This document shows, one piece after another, positions 22,931 to 34,895 of a stretch of DNA of 64,000 nucleotides; position 1 is the stretch's first letter; every line of letters starts with the position of its first letter. The position numbers were made by a program, and so were the translations under genes. The notes beneath the pieces were generated by a model. The model was not told the origin of the DNA. It saw only the letters and a program-made list of their open reading frames with translations, and ran no database searches. Source of the DNA: Delphinapterus leucas (Eukaryota > Chordata > Mammalia > Artiodactyla > Monodontidae); assembly GCF_002288925.2 (NCBI RefSeq), contig NW_022097999.1, positions 14,172,654 through 14,236,653 on the forward strand, written 5' to 3'.

Positions 22931-25482
22931 GGTCAAAGTGTATAAAAAAACTTTTACAATATTAAAAAAAAACCCTTTTATTACTTATTTCTAAGCAGTC
23001 TCCAGAAAAGGCTGTATCAGATTAACAGCATATATGAGAGTAAACAAGTCTTCCCCAAGAGATACCTTAGCGGGGGCCACTAACGGGGAAGCCCTTTGCT
23101 AATTTGGAAAATGGATTAATATGTATCTGATGCTTACCTGAAGGTATATTTTTCATGCCATTTGTCCATGGTACAAATATTCCATAGAATTACCTTTTGA
23201 TTTTGGCTTTTGTTTTTCTTTCACTCTTTCCTCTATTTTTCTTAATCCTTTTGAGAGAGGTAGACCCCGTCATTAGTCTTTGGTCTTTGCTCCTGGCTTG
23301 CTTTTCTGATTCTGTGTTTAAAAATCATAGTCTCTATTCCTTACAGATTGCTCAACGTAATACAAGATGAAATACTTTTCTGGGTTTAATAAATAGTTGC
23401 TGTTCATGGAACCATTCTCATTTAAAATTTGAACATATTTTAGTAAAGTGGATTCCGAAGCCTTTGGGAGAGAAGTTTCTGTTTCTGCCATAACTAATTA
23501 TGTTTCTGATACATAGAACAACATAATTTAAGCTAAGTAGGTGACTTGAACAGTGGACTGGGTGTGGGGCGGGGGGGGGGGCAGGGGGACATTGAGAGTT
23601 TGATTCTGTTCCTTACTCTGTCTCAGACTTGTTGATAAGATTTTGAGTTATTAAGTAATTTAATACGTCTGTTTCCTTAGTTATGAAATGTTTGAATAAT
23701 GCCTTTTAAGAGTTAATGAACATGTATCGAGTGCACTGAATATTTTTGGAGGTAAGCTCTATTTAAATTGAAATTGTTAGCTTTGGTCATGGTGGTTAAC
23801 TTCATCTCATATGTAATACCTTCGTCTTATAAGTAAAGTACTACTTTTTTAAGGAGCTTAGAACATTTCACATTTAACTCAGTCATGAGTACATCATTGT
23901 AATACATAACTGGGACATGGACTATTTGTGACTTAGCCACGATTAGATAATTAATTGTATCAGATTCACGACTAGAATCCAGATCACTGTACTATTTGTT
24001 CAGTTTTATTTAGTAAATTATATTCTTAAATTACTCTGTGGACCTTTATCACACATTTTTTGAAATAGGACATTAGGCACAATAATTACATTGCCTTTAA
24101 AGCTCCATTGCCTTGGAGTCATGTAAGTGAATTAGTTCTTGTAGTTTCATACTGGTAACCTGATACATGACTGTCTCCAGCCTCTGATACCAGTAACCAT
24201 AGAAAGTTACCCTCTCTCATTCATAACTAAACTAGTGTGATTGACATGTCACATTAGAATTTAGAATTGTTATTTTCTTAGAGTTCCTTGAATTATAATG
24301 GGAGTCTGACTTCATCTTTATCTAAAGTTTAGGAGTTCCTAGGATTTAATCTAGTTCATCCCCTCCTGCACACTATTTATGTGAAACCATTGGTCCAAAT
24401 GTTTGTTGAGTTTACTGACTCCTGTGTGCATATGTTCCTTCTCCCTTGCACCAAATACAGGAAATGTATTATTTCAAATTCCTCCTGGTGAAATCCTGTT
24501 GTCTTATAATAAACCAAGATGAGACGAATGAAGGGCTCAGAAATACAAGGCAGGAACATAAAGGTTCTGAAGATTGAAGGTTGTCTGCCTTTGATGTGAC
24601 TGTGGTTCCCACTGCTGCGTTATCTCCTGGGTCTTTTTAACCTTTATTCTCAGAGTGCAGTTGTCTCTATGGCCGGTGGTTGTAATCTGCTGGTCAGAGA
24701 TTCGATTATCTCTTTAAGATAGAAAAGCTTGATGAAGGAACTCATATCTTGATAATATTGTACCATGTTATTGTAGGACATTTTACCTGAATGTGGTGGA
24801 GGAAATCAAGTGAAGTGGGTGACTTGTGCCAAGTGCAGCAGTCTGCTAGCTGAGTAGGTTAGAGTAATCTTCTCAAGTCACCCTAATCATTTATTTTTGG
24901 TGCTGGTAAGTACAATGACTTAAAAAATTCAGTTTGAAAGTTTTAGTCCTCACCATCAGGTGTTGCATGTCTTGACACTGGGCTACTGGTATCTACTGTA
25001 TTTATTTCCTCTTTACTCATCTCTTACTTAACAGAGAGCAATTGCTTCAAGCTATGAAAATCTAGTCAAAGCCCAAGTTTGTAGCCCTGTGTTTAGGGAC
25101 TCTTCACTTTGACTCTTTGGAAAACGTTAATCTTAATTCTTGGGTGGTAGGTGGTATACACAACAAATGCGTAACAGGGCCTTAGCCAGTATAATTCTGA
25201 CTCTACCTTTCCACTGTCAGTAAATTAATTTGTGCTTTTAAATAATCAGTTCATTCCAATTTATTCCCTTCTCCCTGGGATCTGTGTACTTTTCAAATTT
25301 CTTTATCATTCTAAGATTCTGACTCATCTGTTTGTTCCATATCCATTTGTTGAAAGTTTTCTGTGGTGAAGGGCATGGTCCTAGGCCCATGGGAGATGCT
25401 GAGAATGAAAACCTTACAGTGTTACTTCCCTGTGACTGGTCATCACCTAAAAGATGTGCAAGCTCATTAACCCTGACACCTT
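22931..25482. other. Intron sequence without recognised gene
   Basis: About 2.5 kb of AT-rich DNA with one G-run (23566-23587) and no clear transposon edges. The 60-codon frame at 24377-24559 (minus) has no exon features. Confidence 0.5.
23566..23587 (+). repeat. G-run
   Basis: Four G, a C, an 11-base G run, CA, then five G. With the GTG before it, this is a potential G-quadruplex and a likely polymorphic or error-prone tract. Confidence 0.85.
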
Positions 25483-25497
25483 TGGCAACTCATTCTT

Positions 25498-25710
25498 TTT
25501 TTTTTTTTTTTGCGGTATGCGGTCCTCTCACTGTTGTGGCCTCTCCCATTGCGGAGCACAGGCTCCGGACGCACAGGCTCCGGACGCGCAGGCTCAGCGG
25601 CCATTGGCTCCCGGGTCCAGCCACTCCGCGTCATGTGGGATCCTCCCGGACCGGGGCACGGACCCGTGTCCCCTGCATTGGCAGGCACCACTGCGCCACC
25701 AGGGAAGCCC
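25498..25710 (-). repeat. Young short-type CHR SINE (antisense) with 15-base target duplication
   Basis: Poly-T, then 'tgcggtatgcggtcctctca', 'ctgttgtggcctctcc', a tandem 'caggctccggacgcacaggc' unit, 'ggaccggggcacgg' and the head 'gcgccaccagggaagccc'. The target tggcaactcattctt is repeated exactly at 25483-25497 and 25711-25725. Low divergence from the other short copies here points to a recent, lineage-restricted insertion. All open frames at 25332-25902 come from this SINE. Confidence 0.95.
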
Positions 25711-25734
25711 TGGCAACTCATTCTTGATCGCTTC

Positions 25735-26150
25735 TCTTGCATCCTTTCCTGCCATACATACCCCATAAGTTCCCTGATGTCGCCTTTATTCACTGGAGTC
25801 TCTAAAGACTTCATGCGCTTGTACGTGCTGTTCTCTACAGCTGAAATTCTCTTTCCTCTTAGCCTGGTAAATTCCTGCTTATCCTTTAAAGACCCAGTTT
25901 AAGCAAAGATCCTCTAAAGCTTCCCTTGACTTTTGTCCACACTCCAGGCAGAGTTAGAGATCCGTCTTCTGTGTACTCGTGGTGTTTATGTCTACCTCTC
26001 TTATTTGTACTTATTGTGTTGTATTGTAATTATATGTTTGTAAGCTCCCTCGAGGACAGGGAGTGTGTCTTGATCATGTTTGTACCCCCAAAGCCTAGAT
26101 GGTGGATATGTAGGCAAGCATTTTTGAATGTATTAATTCATTATGCTTTC
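25735..26150 (+). repeat. L2 LINE 3' part (sense)
   Basis: In order: 'cttgtacgtgctgttctc', 'aattcctgcttatcctttaa', 'agacccagttt', 'aggcagagttagagatccg', 'tattgtaattatatgtttg', 'ctccctcgaggacaggga', 'gtgtgtcttgatcatg' and 'cccccaaagcctag'. This is the well-known order of the L2 3' end. Only short frames remain. Confidence 0.8.
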
Positions 26151-26565
26151 AAGAAGCTAGTAATCTAGTAAGGTGGCCCAGTATGTTGAAAGTCCATACT
26201 AAGACATTTTACCATTAAAAGGAGATTTCCATTCAAATAGTTAAATTCCCCCTTTTTTTGGGAAAAAATATTCTCAATATTGTTTCCTACTTAATGCTTT
26301 AAGAACATTCAATAACGTTATTACCTCTGTTCCAGTTCAGAGCAGCTTAATCATAGTTCTAGGAAAGGAAAACTTTTATGAAGTGAAGTAGCATAAACTA
26401 GTAAATGAGCCTGGGTCCAGCAATCTGGAAACGTAATATATCTAGAAACAGTGTCCTCTGCATCGTTGCTACATCACTTACCTCTTTCTGTAGTACCTCT
26501 TTAGGTTTCTTTTCCTGACCTTATAAAACATGCTTACATCCCTGGTATTCTTGTAAACAACAACA

Positions 26566-26699
26566 AAATTCCTTCCTTTGTTTCTTAATTTCTTTCTGCC
26601 ATTGTCCTCTCTCTCTCTACCCTCCATCCCTTCATTATTAAACTTACTAAATTATTAAATATTATTCAACTCAGGCTGTATTTGGTACTACATTTTTTT
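26566..26699. other. Pyrimidine-rich and poly-T stretch beside an L2
   Basis: Contains 'ctctctctctctaccctcc', AT-rich repeats and a T-run at 26691-26708. Nothing else is recognised. Confidence 0.5.
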
Positions 26700-27735
26700 T
26701 TTTTTTTAGTCCTGTATGAGCCCCACTGCAATCAGTTTCCATCTTCATTCTACTCTGTTGAGCTCACAGAAACTTCCAGTAACATAATTGCCAAATCTAA
26801 AGGAAGTTTTTCACACTTCATCTTACTTGAACTAACTGTAGCATTTCATATTAATGACCACTTTCTTCTTCAGAGAACCAAGAGTCTTCCTTTCCTGGTT
26901 CTCCTTGTACCTCTTTGAATGCACCTGCTCAGTTTCCTTCTCAGGCAGTTGTTCCTCAGCCTGCCCTTTAAAAACTAATGTTCTGTAGGTACTTTATCCT
27001 TGTCTTCCTTTTCATCTTGCTCTGTTTTCCCCTGTAGGTGACATCCTGCGTTAAACCACCACTGAACGCCACTGGCCTCCAAATCTTTATTCCTCTTCTC
27101 CTCTCTTACCTGAGGTCCAGACAGATGTGTGTTTTCAGCTTCTGCCTGCTGGATGTCCCAAAGCTCTATATTCTCCAAACAGAATCCTATATCCATCCCT
27201 CTTCAAATTCTACTTCTCCTTCTTTCCCTTTGTGGTTAGTGATACCCCATTCATCCAGTGGCCAGGCAGAAACCTGGAAATGATCATGGACTTCTTCTCA
27301 CTCTCCCTTGGTCTCTCATCCATAATTACGAAGTCCTCTTTATTCAGGCTCCTCAGCATTGCCCATACCCTCCTACTCCCTTTCCATGGCATTGCCTTGC
27401 ATCCAGTTAGTATCTCTCATGATTCAACTTTTCCGCTATTTTCAGGATGATCTAAAGTAAAACCCTTGTATGTTGCTTTCCTGCTTGAGATCCTTCAGTC
27501 AGTAGCTCACCTTCCCTTGTACTGTAGGGAGAAGTCCAAACTCCTTATGATGGCTCAGAAAACCCCTCATTATCTTGTCCATGCCTGCCTCTTCACCGAA
27601 CTCATACATACCTTTTCCTCCAGACTTCCACATACGTAATTTTCTTGGTTATGCTCCGTTGTTTCTTTGACCTGGGATGTTCTTTCCCATATTCTTTGCT
27701 TAGAGCAAACCTGGAGTTACCTTCTACCCTTTGAC
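26700..27735 (+). repeat. Long L2 LINE relic including ORF2 C-terminal region (sense)
   Basis: About 1 kb following the L2 coding order: 'ctgttgagctcacagaaac', 'gaccactttcttcttcag', 'tttcctggttctccttgtac', 'gctcagtttccttctcaggc', 'ttgttcctcagcctgcc', 'tgcctgctggatgtccc', 'gaagtccaaactcctta' and 'gacctgggatgttctttcc'. These are degraded reverse-transcriptase and downstream coding phrases. Stops and frameshifts abound, so it is dead. Open frames at 26682-27450 on either strand are remnants or shadows of it. Confidence 0.75.
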
Positions 27736-27739
27736 CCAG

Positions 27740-28150
27740 TAAGCTAATTTCTAGGGCCTTATGGTTCAGAAATAGCCACACAAAAATTGAAAACAACTAC
27801 AAATAAATCAGGGTGCAATTAGCAAGTAATACATAAGAGCTGTATATGCATATTATGAGGTACTTAACTGAATAGAAAGATGAATGGAAGGTGAAAAAAG
27901 CAAATTATAAAACAGATGTACAATATGATTCATTATTTAAAATACAGAATATTTAAAAACCATGTTTGTATATATGCATTCATGGTCATTTATACTTGGA
28001 AATACATGGGAAAACTCTAGAATTATTTACGTGGAGCTGTTAACAGTGGTTGCCTCTAAGAAGTGGGATTCAAAAGAGGTGACCGAGGATGCTAGCACTT
28101 TTAACTTTGTATAATTCTTTTTAAATTTGTTTTTAAAATATTGAAATATA
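27740..28150 (+). repeat. L1M-type LINE 3' end (sense)
   Basis: 'ctttgacccagtaagcta', 'ggttcagaaatagccacac', 'gaagtgggattcaaaagagg' and 'acttttaactttgtataat' are typical of the ORF2 tail and 3' UTR of old L1M elements in this order. Confidence 0.65.
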
Positions 28151-28154
28151 GTAT

Positions 28155-28465
28155 AAATACAAAAACTACACATATATGTATATATTTATATATATGTACA
28201 TCCGGCTCAAATATATTTTTACAAACTGAAACACCCAGGTAACTAGCACCCGTATCAGTATCAGAACATTACCATCACCACAGAAACGGTCATGTGCTTT
28301 CTTCAACTCACTACCGCCCTCCACCAGAGAAACCACTATTGTGACTTCTAACAGCCTAGGTTAATTTTGCCTATATGAAAGCAAATAGGGTGTACTATTT
28401 TCTGTCTGGCTTATTTTGTTCAACATAATGTTTGTGAGGTTATATGTGTTTCTTTGGAACTGTTT
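28155..28465 (-). repeat. L1M-type LINE 3' region (antisense)
   Basis: 'cacccaggtaactagcacc', 'tatcagaacattaccatcac', 'tctgtctggcttattttgtt' and 'caacataatgtttgtgagg' occur in antisense order for L1M. With the preceding sense L1M it forms a head-to-head relic pair. Confidence 0.65.
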
Positions 28466-28554
28466 TTTAAAAACTTTAAAAAATAATTATAGAGTCACAG
28501 GAAGTTGTCTTCTGAAATTTTAAATCACTGAAGAATAAAAGTTTGTCATCTCCT

Positions 28555-28770
28555 GGATATACCCACCCTGAAGTCTCTTGGCATTGTTAAATGTGTTCTC
28601 TTGTGAATTGATAGCTCGTTGCTCTGTTGCTTTTATCACATTTCACTAATTATTTGTTTGTATGCTTATCTCCCTTCCGGATTGTGAGTCCCTCAGTACT
28701 GTGTTCCTTTCATCCTTAAAATCCAGTGTATACCTAGTGCTTCACACACAGTGATACTTAAACAACACTT
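28555..28770 (+). repeat. L2 3' end relic (sense)
   Basis: 'cttatctcccttccggattg', 'tgagtccctcagtactgtg' and 'agtgtatacctagtgcttc' match the closing section of L2 ('tgtgagctccttgagggcag'). Confidence 0.5.
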
Positions 28771-28894
28771 GTCAAAGAAAAGCAGTACATTCTAGTCTGT
28801 GTGTTCTAGGCTGTGTGTATTTACTGGTCTTGCCTATTGAATTTCTCTGAATTGATTTCCTCATCTGTAATATGGGCATTATAATTGCATCAGT

Positions 28895-29340
28895 TCCTAT
28901 ACTTTTAGCTGCATGTAACTGAGCATCCAACTAAAAGTGGCTAAAATAATAAGTGGACTTACTGATTCACCTAATAAGAAGTTGCTAGAGTTTTCCAGTT
29001 CAGCATCTCAGCAACACCATCAGAACTCATGTTCTGGTCATCTTTCTGCTTTCTCACCCTTAGTGAGTCAGCAAACATTGCTTGTTGTCACAGGATTGCT
29101 GCTGCAGCTCCAGGCTTTACATCCTCCCGGTTCTTCTTATATGTCTCTTCTTAAGAGCAAGGAAAAACTTAATTAGAAGTCATTCAACAGACTTTGCATC
29201 TCATTGACTACAGTTTTGTCACATGCCAATGTCTAAAGTAGTGACTGGCAGGAATAGTGGGGTCCAAGACTGATTTGTATCCTGGAGCTGAGGATTCGCC
29301 TCTCAAACATTTGGACACTAGATACACAAACGAAATTAGT
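28895..29340. repeat. Ancient interspersed repeat, family not named
   Basis: 'ctgcatgtaactgagcatcc', 'aaagtggctaaaataataag', 'ctgcagctccaggctttac' and 'catcctcccggttcttc' belong to a diverged repeat type that also seems present at 42212-42680 and 58965-59400. The open frame at 28937-29176 lies within it. Confidence 0.35.
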
Positions 29341-31140
29341 TTTTGTTAGCAAGGAAACAGAAGAGATGGAAAATAATGGATTTGAAAAGGCAATCAGCAA
29401 AGTCTCTCTCCATCTATTAACAGTTTTCTCTACTAATGTAAGTTAAATATAATGTATATTTGAAAGATGTGTGAGGCCTTAGTGGTTGTTACTGGTTTTG
29501 TGGATTGTTTTAGAAAGGTTTCCCTTTACCACCCTACCTAGCAGCAACCTGTTTTAGGGCAAGGAATGCAAAAGTAATTTTGCTGTTCGCTAAAGTAGTA
29601 TATTATTGTAAGGTTAAATCTAATACAGAAGATAATGTAATTTATTTCAAATGTGAACTATAAATTATTTTAAAGTTTTTTGATATTTAAAAATGAAAAA
29701 ATTGTAAACAATCATTGTCAGGTTATTAATATCAATAGTCCATGCCTTTGAAGCATGGCAGCCTGATATCCCTTGGTTAACAATAACCTTCACCCACCTG
29801 CATTATTCAGGAAAGCCGGAGTTTATCAAACCCAATGTTATTCATGGATTTCAGGTTTTTAAAAGGTTGAACACTGTAAATGACAGGCCAAATCACAGAT
29901 TCCTTCATTTCCTTTTTTTAAAACAGAGAACCAGACAGAAAAAAGAAGCTTGCTCTTGAGCTACCATTGTCTTCATACGGTAGCTGGTTAGATGAGAGGC
30001 TGCCCTGCAAAATTATCTTTACAGAAGACAAGTTCCCCAGAGTTGATGTACTCTAAGTTCAGGAAACAAATGTTTGTGTGAATCAGCAGGGATTGGGTAA
30101 ACTCTCTCATACTAGCTCTGTCTGAAAATGACAGAGTGATTATTAGTTTCTGTCAGTTAAGCACCAAATATTCCTTTGCTCTGAAAAATGAGGCCCTAGA
30201 AATCAACTGTTATGTTTAATTTGTCACCTTTTCTCCCACTCCCACTTCCATCACCTTTTAAAAAAACCTCTCTTGCTTTTGCCAAAATAAATTATATCAT
30301 TTTGACCAAGAAGAACACTAAAGGTAGAGATCAGTTCTGAAGTTACCTCTCCTATGAGCAGTGAATGATTATTGCTGATCTCGTTTTATCTAGGGCTTCT
30401 GTCATCTAATACAGTGATTGGAGAAGAAATTAACACCACCTTTCCTATGGAGTCAAGAGGCACAGATAAACTCACCCTGAAATGTTGTATTTCCTGAAGG
30501 AAAAGAATTGAGTAAAATTGGGGAGTGTATTAATCGACAGAAATTGAAATTCGTTTTTCTGAGTGTGCCTCATTTATTACAGATTGTAGAAGTTGGTCGT
30601 GAATTTAAGACAGATTTATGAAGATTTTGAGTTAATCCATCACTTTCCTTTAATTAAGAATGAGGTAGCAGTCTTTTTTTTTCTTTTTAACATATTATTC
30701 AGAAGTTCACCTCTTCCATTGAATGTTTATTTGATTTTTTTCATCTGGAGTGAAATTTCGAGACTATTACTCACACCCAAAACCCCCAACTGAAGTCAAG
30801 GTAGGCAAAAGTAACAGAAGTCATTTGTAAACATCTGTCATATAAGCTTCTGAAGACACATACTTTTTACTCTGATTTCTGTTTATCCCAGATGTGAGTT
30901 CATCAGATGCGACAGTGTTTGCAAATTGTCAGAGGTACTGCCCCTGAGCCTCATATGCTGTTAATAGCTGATAAGGTTATCTACAACTTATAAAATTTCC
31001 AGTATCCCCTCTCCATGACTTGCTTTCCTCTTTTTACTTGATTAATTGTCTCCTTTAGGTATAAAGCGTTTTATAGCCATGACTTCTGAAGAGAAATTGA
31101 TCAGTTCTTCAAAGATGGAAAGACCAGTATGATTCTGTAG
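29341..31140. other. Intron sequence without recognised content
   Basis: AT-rich, unique-looking DNA. The short frame at 30593-30793 has no exon support, and no RNA gene is seen. Confidence 0.5.
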
Positions 31141-31142
31141 AG

Positions 31143-31345
31143 CAGGGATCAGCAAGCTATGGGCTCAAATCTGGCCGGTACCTGGGCCAAATCTGGCCTG
31201 CTGCCTGATTACGTGAATGTTGTCAGAATACAACCACAAATCTTTCATTTGCATATTGTCTCTGGCTGCTTTTAGGCTACGATGGCACTATTGAGTAGCT
31301 GCAACAAAGACCTGGCCATTTATAGAAAAAGTTTGCCAACTTGAG
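31143..31345. mobile_element. Non-autonomous hAT/Charlie-type DNA transposon relic
   Basis: Starts 'cagggatcagcaagctatgg' and ends near 'aaaaagtttgccaac', the inverted terminal phrase. The body has 'aaatctggcctgctgcctg', 'cattgtctctggctgc'-like and 'caacaaagacctggcc' sequence. It is the opposite orientation of the copy at 12868-13078. The right end has lost its last bases, so the target duplication is not certain. Confidence 0.75.
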
Positions 31346-31589
31346 AGAAATTTAACCAGAGAGGCACTTGACTTAGAGATAGTAGGCACAGTATAACGGT
31401 ATAGAGAGGAGTGAGTGCCACACTGGAAACAGTATACATACTGAATAATGAAAAGGCCCTCTTACGTACATACATGCCAGCCCCACAGTTTTCAGTTCAT
31501 TTTTAAGCACCTCATTTTTTTAAAAGCCACTCTTATTTTGGATTATTTTTTCTCCCTCCCTCCTGCTCCCTCTCCCTCTCTCTCATAAT

Positions 31590-32275
31590 TTTTGAATCAT
31601 AATTAATATAAAATAAACTGTGCACATTTTTTAAAGAGTGTAATTTTTGATGGGGTGAAACCATCACTATAATCAAGATAATGAACATGTCTATTACCTC
31701 TAAAGGTTTCCTATGTCCCTTAGCAATCCCTCTCTTCCTCCCCTACTTTCCCAGCCCTGTCCCCAGGCAAACATTGGTCTGCTTTTTACCACTATAAATT
31801 AAGTTTATACATTTTATTTTATTTCAGTTTTTTTTAACATGCATCATTTTATTTTATTTTTATTTTTTGGCCGCACTGTGCAGCATATGGAATCTTAGTT
31901 CCCCGACCAGGGATCGAATCCGTGCCCCCTGCAGATGAAGTGCAGAGTCTTAACCATTGGACCTCCAGGGAAGTCCCAGGTTATACATTTTAGAATTTTA
32001 ATAAATGTATTTATACAGTATATACTCTTTGGGATTTTTTTTCCCACTTTTTAGCTATTAGAAATAAAGCTACTATGAGCATTCATATACAGGTCTTTGT
32101 GTAGAGATAGCTTTCATGTCTCTTAGGTAAATACTTAGGTGTGGCTCCAGTGGTATGGTATGTATATTTTTAACATTTTAAAGAAACTGCCAAAATGTTT
32201 GCGAAGTGGTTGTACCATTTTACATTCCCATCAGCAGTGCATGAGAATTCTAGTTGCTCTGCATCCTTGGCCTTT
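31590..32275 (-). repeat. L1M-type LINE (antisense), interrupted by a SINE
   Basis: 'actataatcaagataatgaa', 'ccccaggcaaacattggtc' and 'ctgctttttaccactat', and after the SINE 'gaaataaagctactatgagc', 'tctttgtgtagagatagc' and 'gaaactgccaaaatgtttg', follow L1M antisense order. The CHR SINE at 31817-31978 splits it, which shows the relative ages. Confidence 0.75.
31817..31978 (-). repeat. CHR-type SINE nested in L1M (antisense)
   Basis: The body reads 'ttggccgcactgtgcagc', 'cttagttccccgaccag' and the head 'cctccagggaagtccc'. The flanking target is gtttatacatttta at 31803-31816 and a copy one base shorter, gttatacatttta, from about 31980. The T-rich left section is its tail. Confidence 0.85.
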
Positions 32276-32339
32276 TATTCTTAAATATGAACATAACAGC
32301 CAAGAATCCCAGCCATTTAAGGGAAGTCACTAACATGAA

Positions 32340-33590
32340 AATCAAAACAGATCCAGAGAACTCAATTCAAAATAACTATAACTTTAGATCCTCTGATCAG
32401 TAAGAGAAGGTATTGCATCTCTGAAACAAGAACAGGATGCTAGGAATAAAGGAACAATTAGAGAAGGAAATGAATTTTTTTTTGAAGTATAGTCGATCTG
32501 CAGTGTTGTGTTAGTTTCAGGTTTACCAAAAAGAATTCTTGATAATAAAAAATGAAAGGTTTAGAAGATGAAATTGGAGCAGTCTTTCAATAAATAGATG
32601 AAGAGACAAAGGGATGGATGGTGGAAGAGAGAAATTTTCAAGGATCAATCCAAAAGGTCTAATGTCTGACTAATAGAAATTCTAAGACAAGAGAACAGAA
32701 AATGGAGAAGAGAAAATCATCCAATAATGAATACAAGGAAATTTCTCAGAACTGGAGAGCATATATTCCAGATTAATAAGATTTTACTGAGTGCCTAAAA
32801 CTATGAGTTAAAAAAGACCCATACCCCCCATACCAAGGCACATCACTGTGAAACTTCTGAAAGACAGTGTGAATAAAAGGTCCTAAATGCTTTCTCAAAG
32901 GGGAAAAAACAACAAACAGTTGTGAGCAAGGATTGGGGATCGGATGTCATCACGCTTCTCAGCAGCAATACAGGAAGCTAGAATTCAGTGTAATGATTTC
33001 CCATGTAGAGTTCTATACCCATCCCAACTCTTGATGATCAAGTCTGAGGGCAGAATGGAGACATTGTGGACACGCAAGATTACAAACCTACCTCCCATGC
33101 ACCCTTTTGAGGAAGCGACTGAAGGATGTTCTCCATCAAAACAAGAAAATAAACCAATAAAGATGAAGACATGGATCCAGAAAACAGGGAATCCGAAACA
33201 AAAGAGAGATGAAGAAAATCTCCTATTTGAGGAAGGAAAAACCCAGATGACTGTTTGCAACAGGTTTAGAGAACAAACAGTTTAGGTCGAACAGGAGGAT
33301 GGAGGACTCTAGGAAAGATGTAGCCGAGAAAAAAAGGGACTGATAGATTATATGACGTGTTTTGAGCCATTATTTAGAGATGTTTTATAGCTTCTTTAGA
33401 GAGTATGGGGAAGAATGAATGATAGTAGTATAGAAAACCAAGCAAATGACAAAGCAAGGCATTTTTAGTTTCAGGAATAACAAAATGTCCAAAAAATAAG
33501 TATAACTGTAGTATTGATCGTTTCACCAATTAATGTTACTTACATGATTCTAATAATAATAAACCTTAAAATGGATTTAACTAAAAATTG
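32340..33590 (+). repeat. HAL1-like (half-L1) LINE relic (sense)
   Basis: Key phrases in order: 'tgagcaaggattggggatc'-like, 'cagcaatacaggaagctag', 'agttctatacccatcccaac', 'aagtctgagggcagaatgg', 'cctcccatgcacccttttg', 'caaaacaagaaaataaacc' and 'gaagacatggatccag'. These match HAL1/L1M 3' sequence. The 113-codon frame at 32944-33285 lies in this relic and is not a host gene. A small piece with an L1 3' end, 'gaagtatagtcgatctgc', sits after a T-run at about 32474-32525 and may be another tiny L1 insertion. Confidence 0.55.
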
Positions 33591-33721
33591 TGATATGACT
33601 GCAGTGGGAGTAGGGAGTGGGAAGAGGGAATGTAGTAGTAGAACTAGATTTCAGTTATCTGTAGTAGAAATTCAGTAGGTAATGATTAAAGTGAAAAGTC
33701 AAGAAGTCACAATGAATATAT

Positions 33722-33918
33722 GTGTTTTTTAAGATTTTTTTTTTGACGTGGACCATTTTTAAAGTCTTTATTGAATTTGTTACAATATTGCTTCAGTTTT
33801 ATGTTTTGGTTTTTTGGCCGCAAGGCATGTGGGATCTTAGCTCCCTAACCAGGGATCCAGCCCGCACACCCTACATTGGAAGGTGAAGTCTCAACCATGG
33901 GACTGCCAGGGAAGTCCC
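33722..33918 (-). repeat. Composite CHR SINE with an extra 3' segment (antisense)
   Basis: The plus strand begins with T-runs and a segment including 'accatttttaaagtctttat' and 'tgttacaatattgcttc', then the usual body 'ttggccgcaaggcatgtggg', 'gctccctaaccagggatcc' and the head 'ccagggaagtcccc'. The target cacaatgaatatat is exactly duplicated at 33708-33721 and 33919-33932, so the extra segment and the SINE body moved as one unit. Confidence 0.88.
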
Positions 33919-34627
33919 CACAATGAATATATATTTTAAAATAAGACAGAAGAAGGAATCTCTAAGAGAGGTGAAAGTGGTTTCCTGAAAGGAGTAGGAC
34001 TAGAGAGTTGGAGAGGGTTGGTACAAGGGACTGCTGTTTTTATTATGTCTTGTAGTATTATTTTTTAAACCTGTATTACTTCAATTAAAAAACTAAATAG
34101 AAAAATGAAAGACTGGACTTATTAGATAAGATGTTTATTAGCCTTTGTGGGATTACCCTGGACTCCTGAGGTAGGTCATCTGCTGACTAAGGCTTTGGCC
34201 TCCCACCCATTCCAGACAGTGTTAGGAACTCTGCTCGGGCCTATTTAATTCTTCCTTTTCATTTTTATTAGTATAAGCCACAAGGTGACTCCAAAGTTTG
34301 GTTAAGGCATTCCTTAGGAGTCTACAGGAGAGACAAACTGGCCTTTTTAGTTGGTTGCTCTTCTCTTCTGGGTGGAGAATAGATTTAGGCTCTAATAATA
34401 ATAAAACATATAAAAGCATAGTACTACTCATAAGTTTAGCTCCATAGGATATAATGTCCCTTTTGCCCTTAAAGTGATACCTTATGGTGCTATAGTCAAA
34501 GCCCCCAAACTGTAAACTCCATGAGGGCCAGGCATTTTCACTTGGTTTGTTCACCGATTTACTGGCTCTCGGTATTTAATGTGCTGGATGAAATTCTACC
34601 TTGAATGTAATGAAAAGCTTTAACGAT

Positions 34628-34693
34628 CAGTTCATTTGGCAAATATTTATTGAGCCCCTCCTATATGCCGGGCACCCTTTTAGATGCTGAGAG
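34628..34693 (-). repeat. L2 3' end (antisense)
   Basis: 'gttcatttggcaaatattta', 'ttgagcccctcctatatgcc' and 'gggcacccttttagatgctg' are the antisense L2 terminus. A DNA transposon has inserted directly after it. Confidence 0.65.
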
Positions 34694-34695
34694 TA

Positions 34696-34893
34696 CAGTT
34701 GACCCTTGATCAACATGAACTTCATGGATCCACTTACACGTGGATTTATTTCAATAGTAAATACTTCAGTGCTGCATGATCTGTGGTTGGTTGAATCTGG
34801 ATGCGGAACCATGGATGCAGAGGAGCCACATACACAGAGGTGACTTTTAGGTGGGTCAGTGTACCAACCCCTGCGTTGTTCAAGGGTCGGCTG
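34696..34893. mobile_element. Tigger/mariner-type MITE with TA target duplication
   Basis: The left terminal repeat is cagttgacccttgatcaac and the right end reads gttgttcaagggtcggctg, which is its inverse with few changes. TA flanks both ends (34694-34695 and 34894-34895), as expected for Tc1/mariner insertion. The 198-base body has 'cacttacacgtggatttatt' and 'gatctgtggttggttgaatc' and no coding capacity. Small frames at 34627-35042 cross it and are not genes. Confidence 0.9.
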
Positions 34894-34895
34894 TA

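Noticed and set aside
25332..25902. Overlapping open frames of 104-131 codons on both strands
   Set aside because: They read through a young CHR SINE bounded by an exact 15-base target duplication; the GC-rich SINE body lacks stops.
32944..33285. 113-codon frame, lysine- and glutamate-rich
   Set aside because: It lies in a HAL1-like LINE relic with recognisable consensus phrases, so it is not a host gene.
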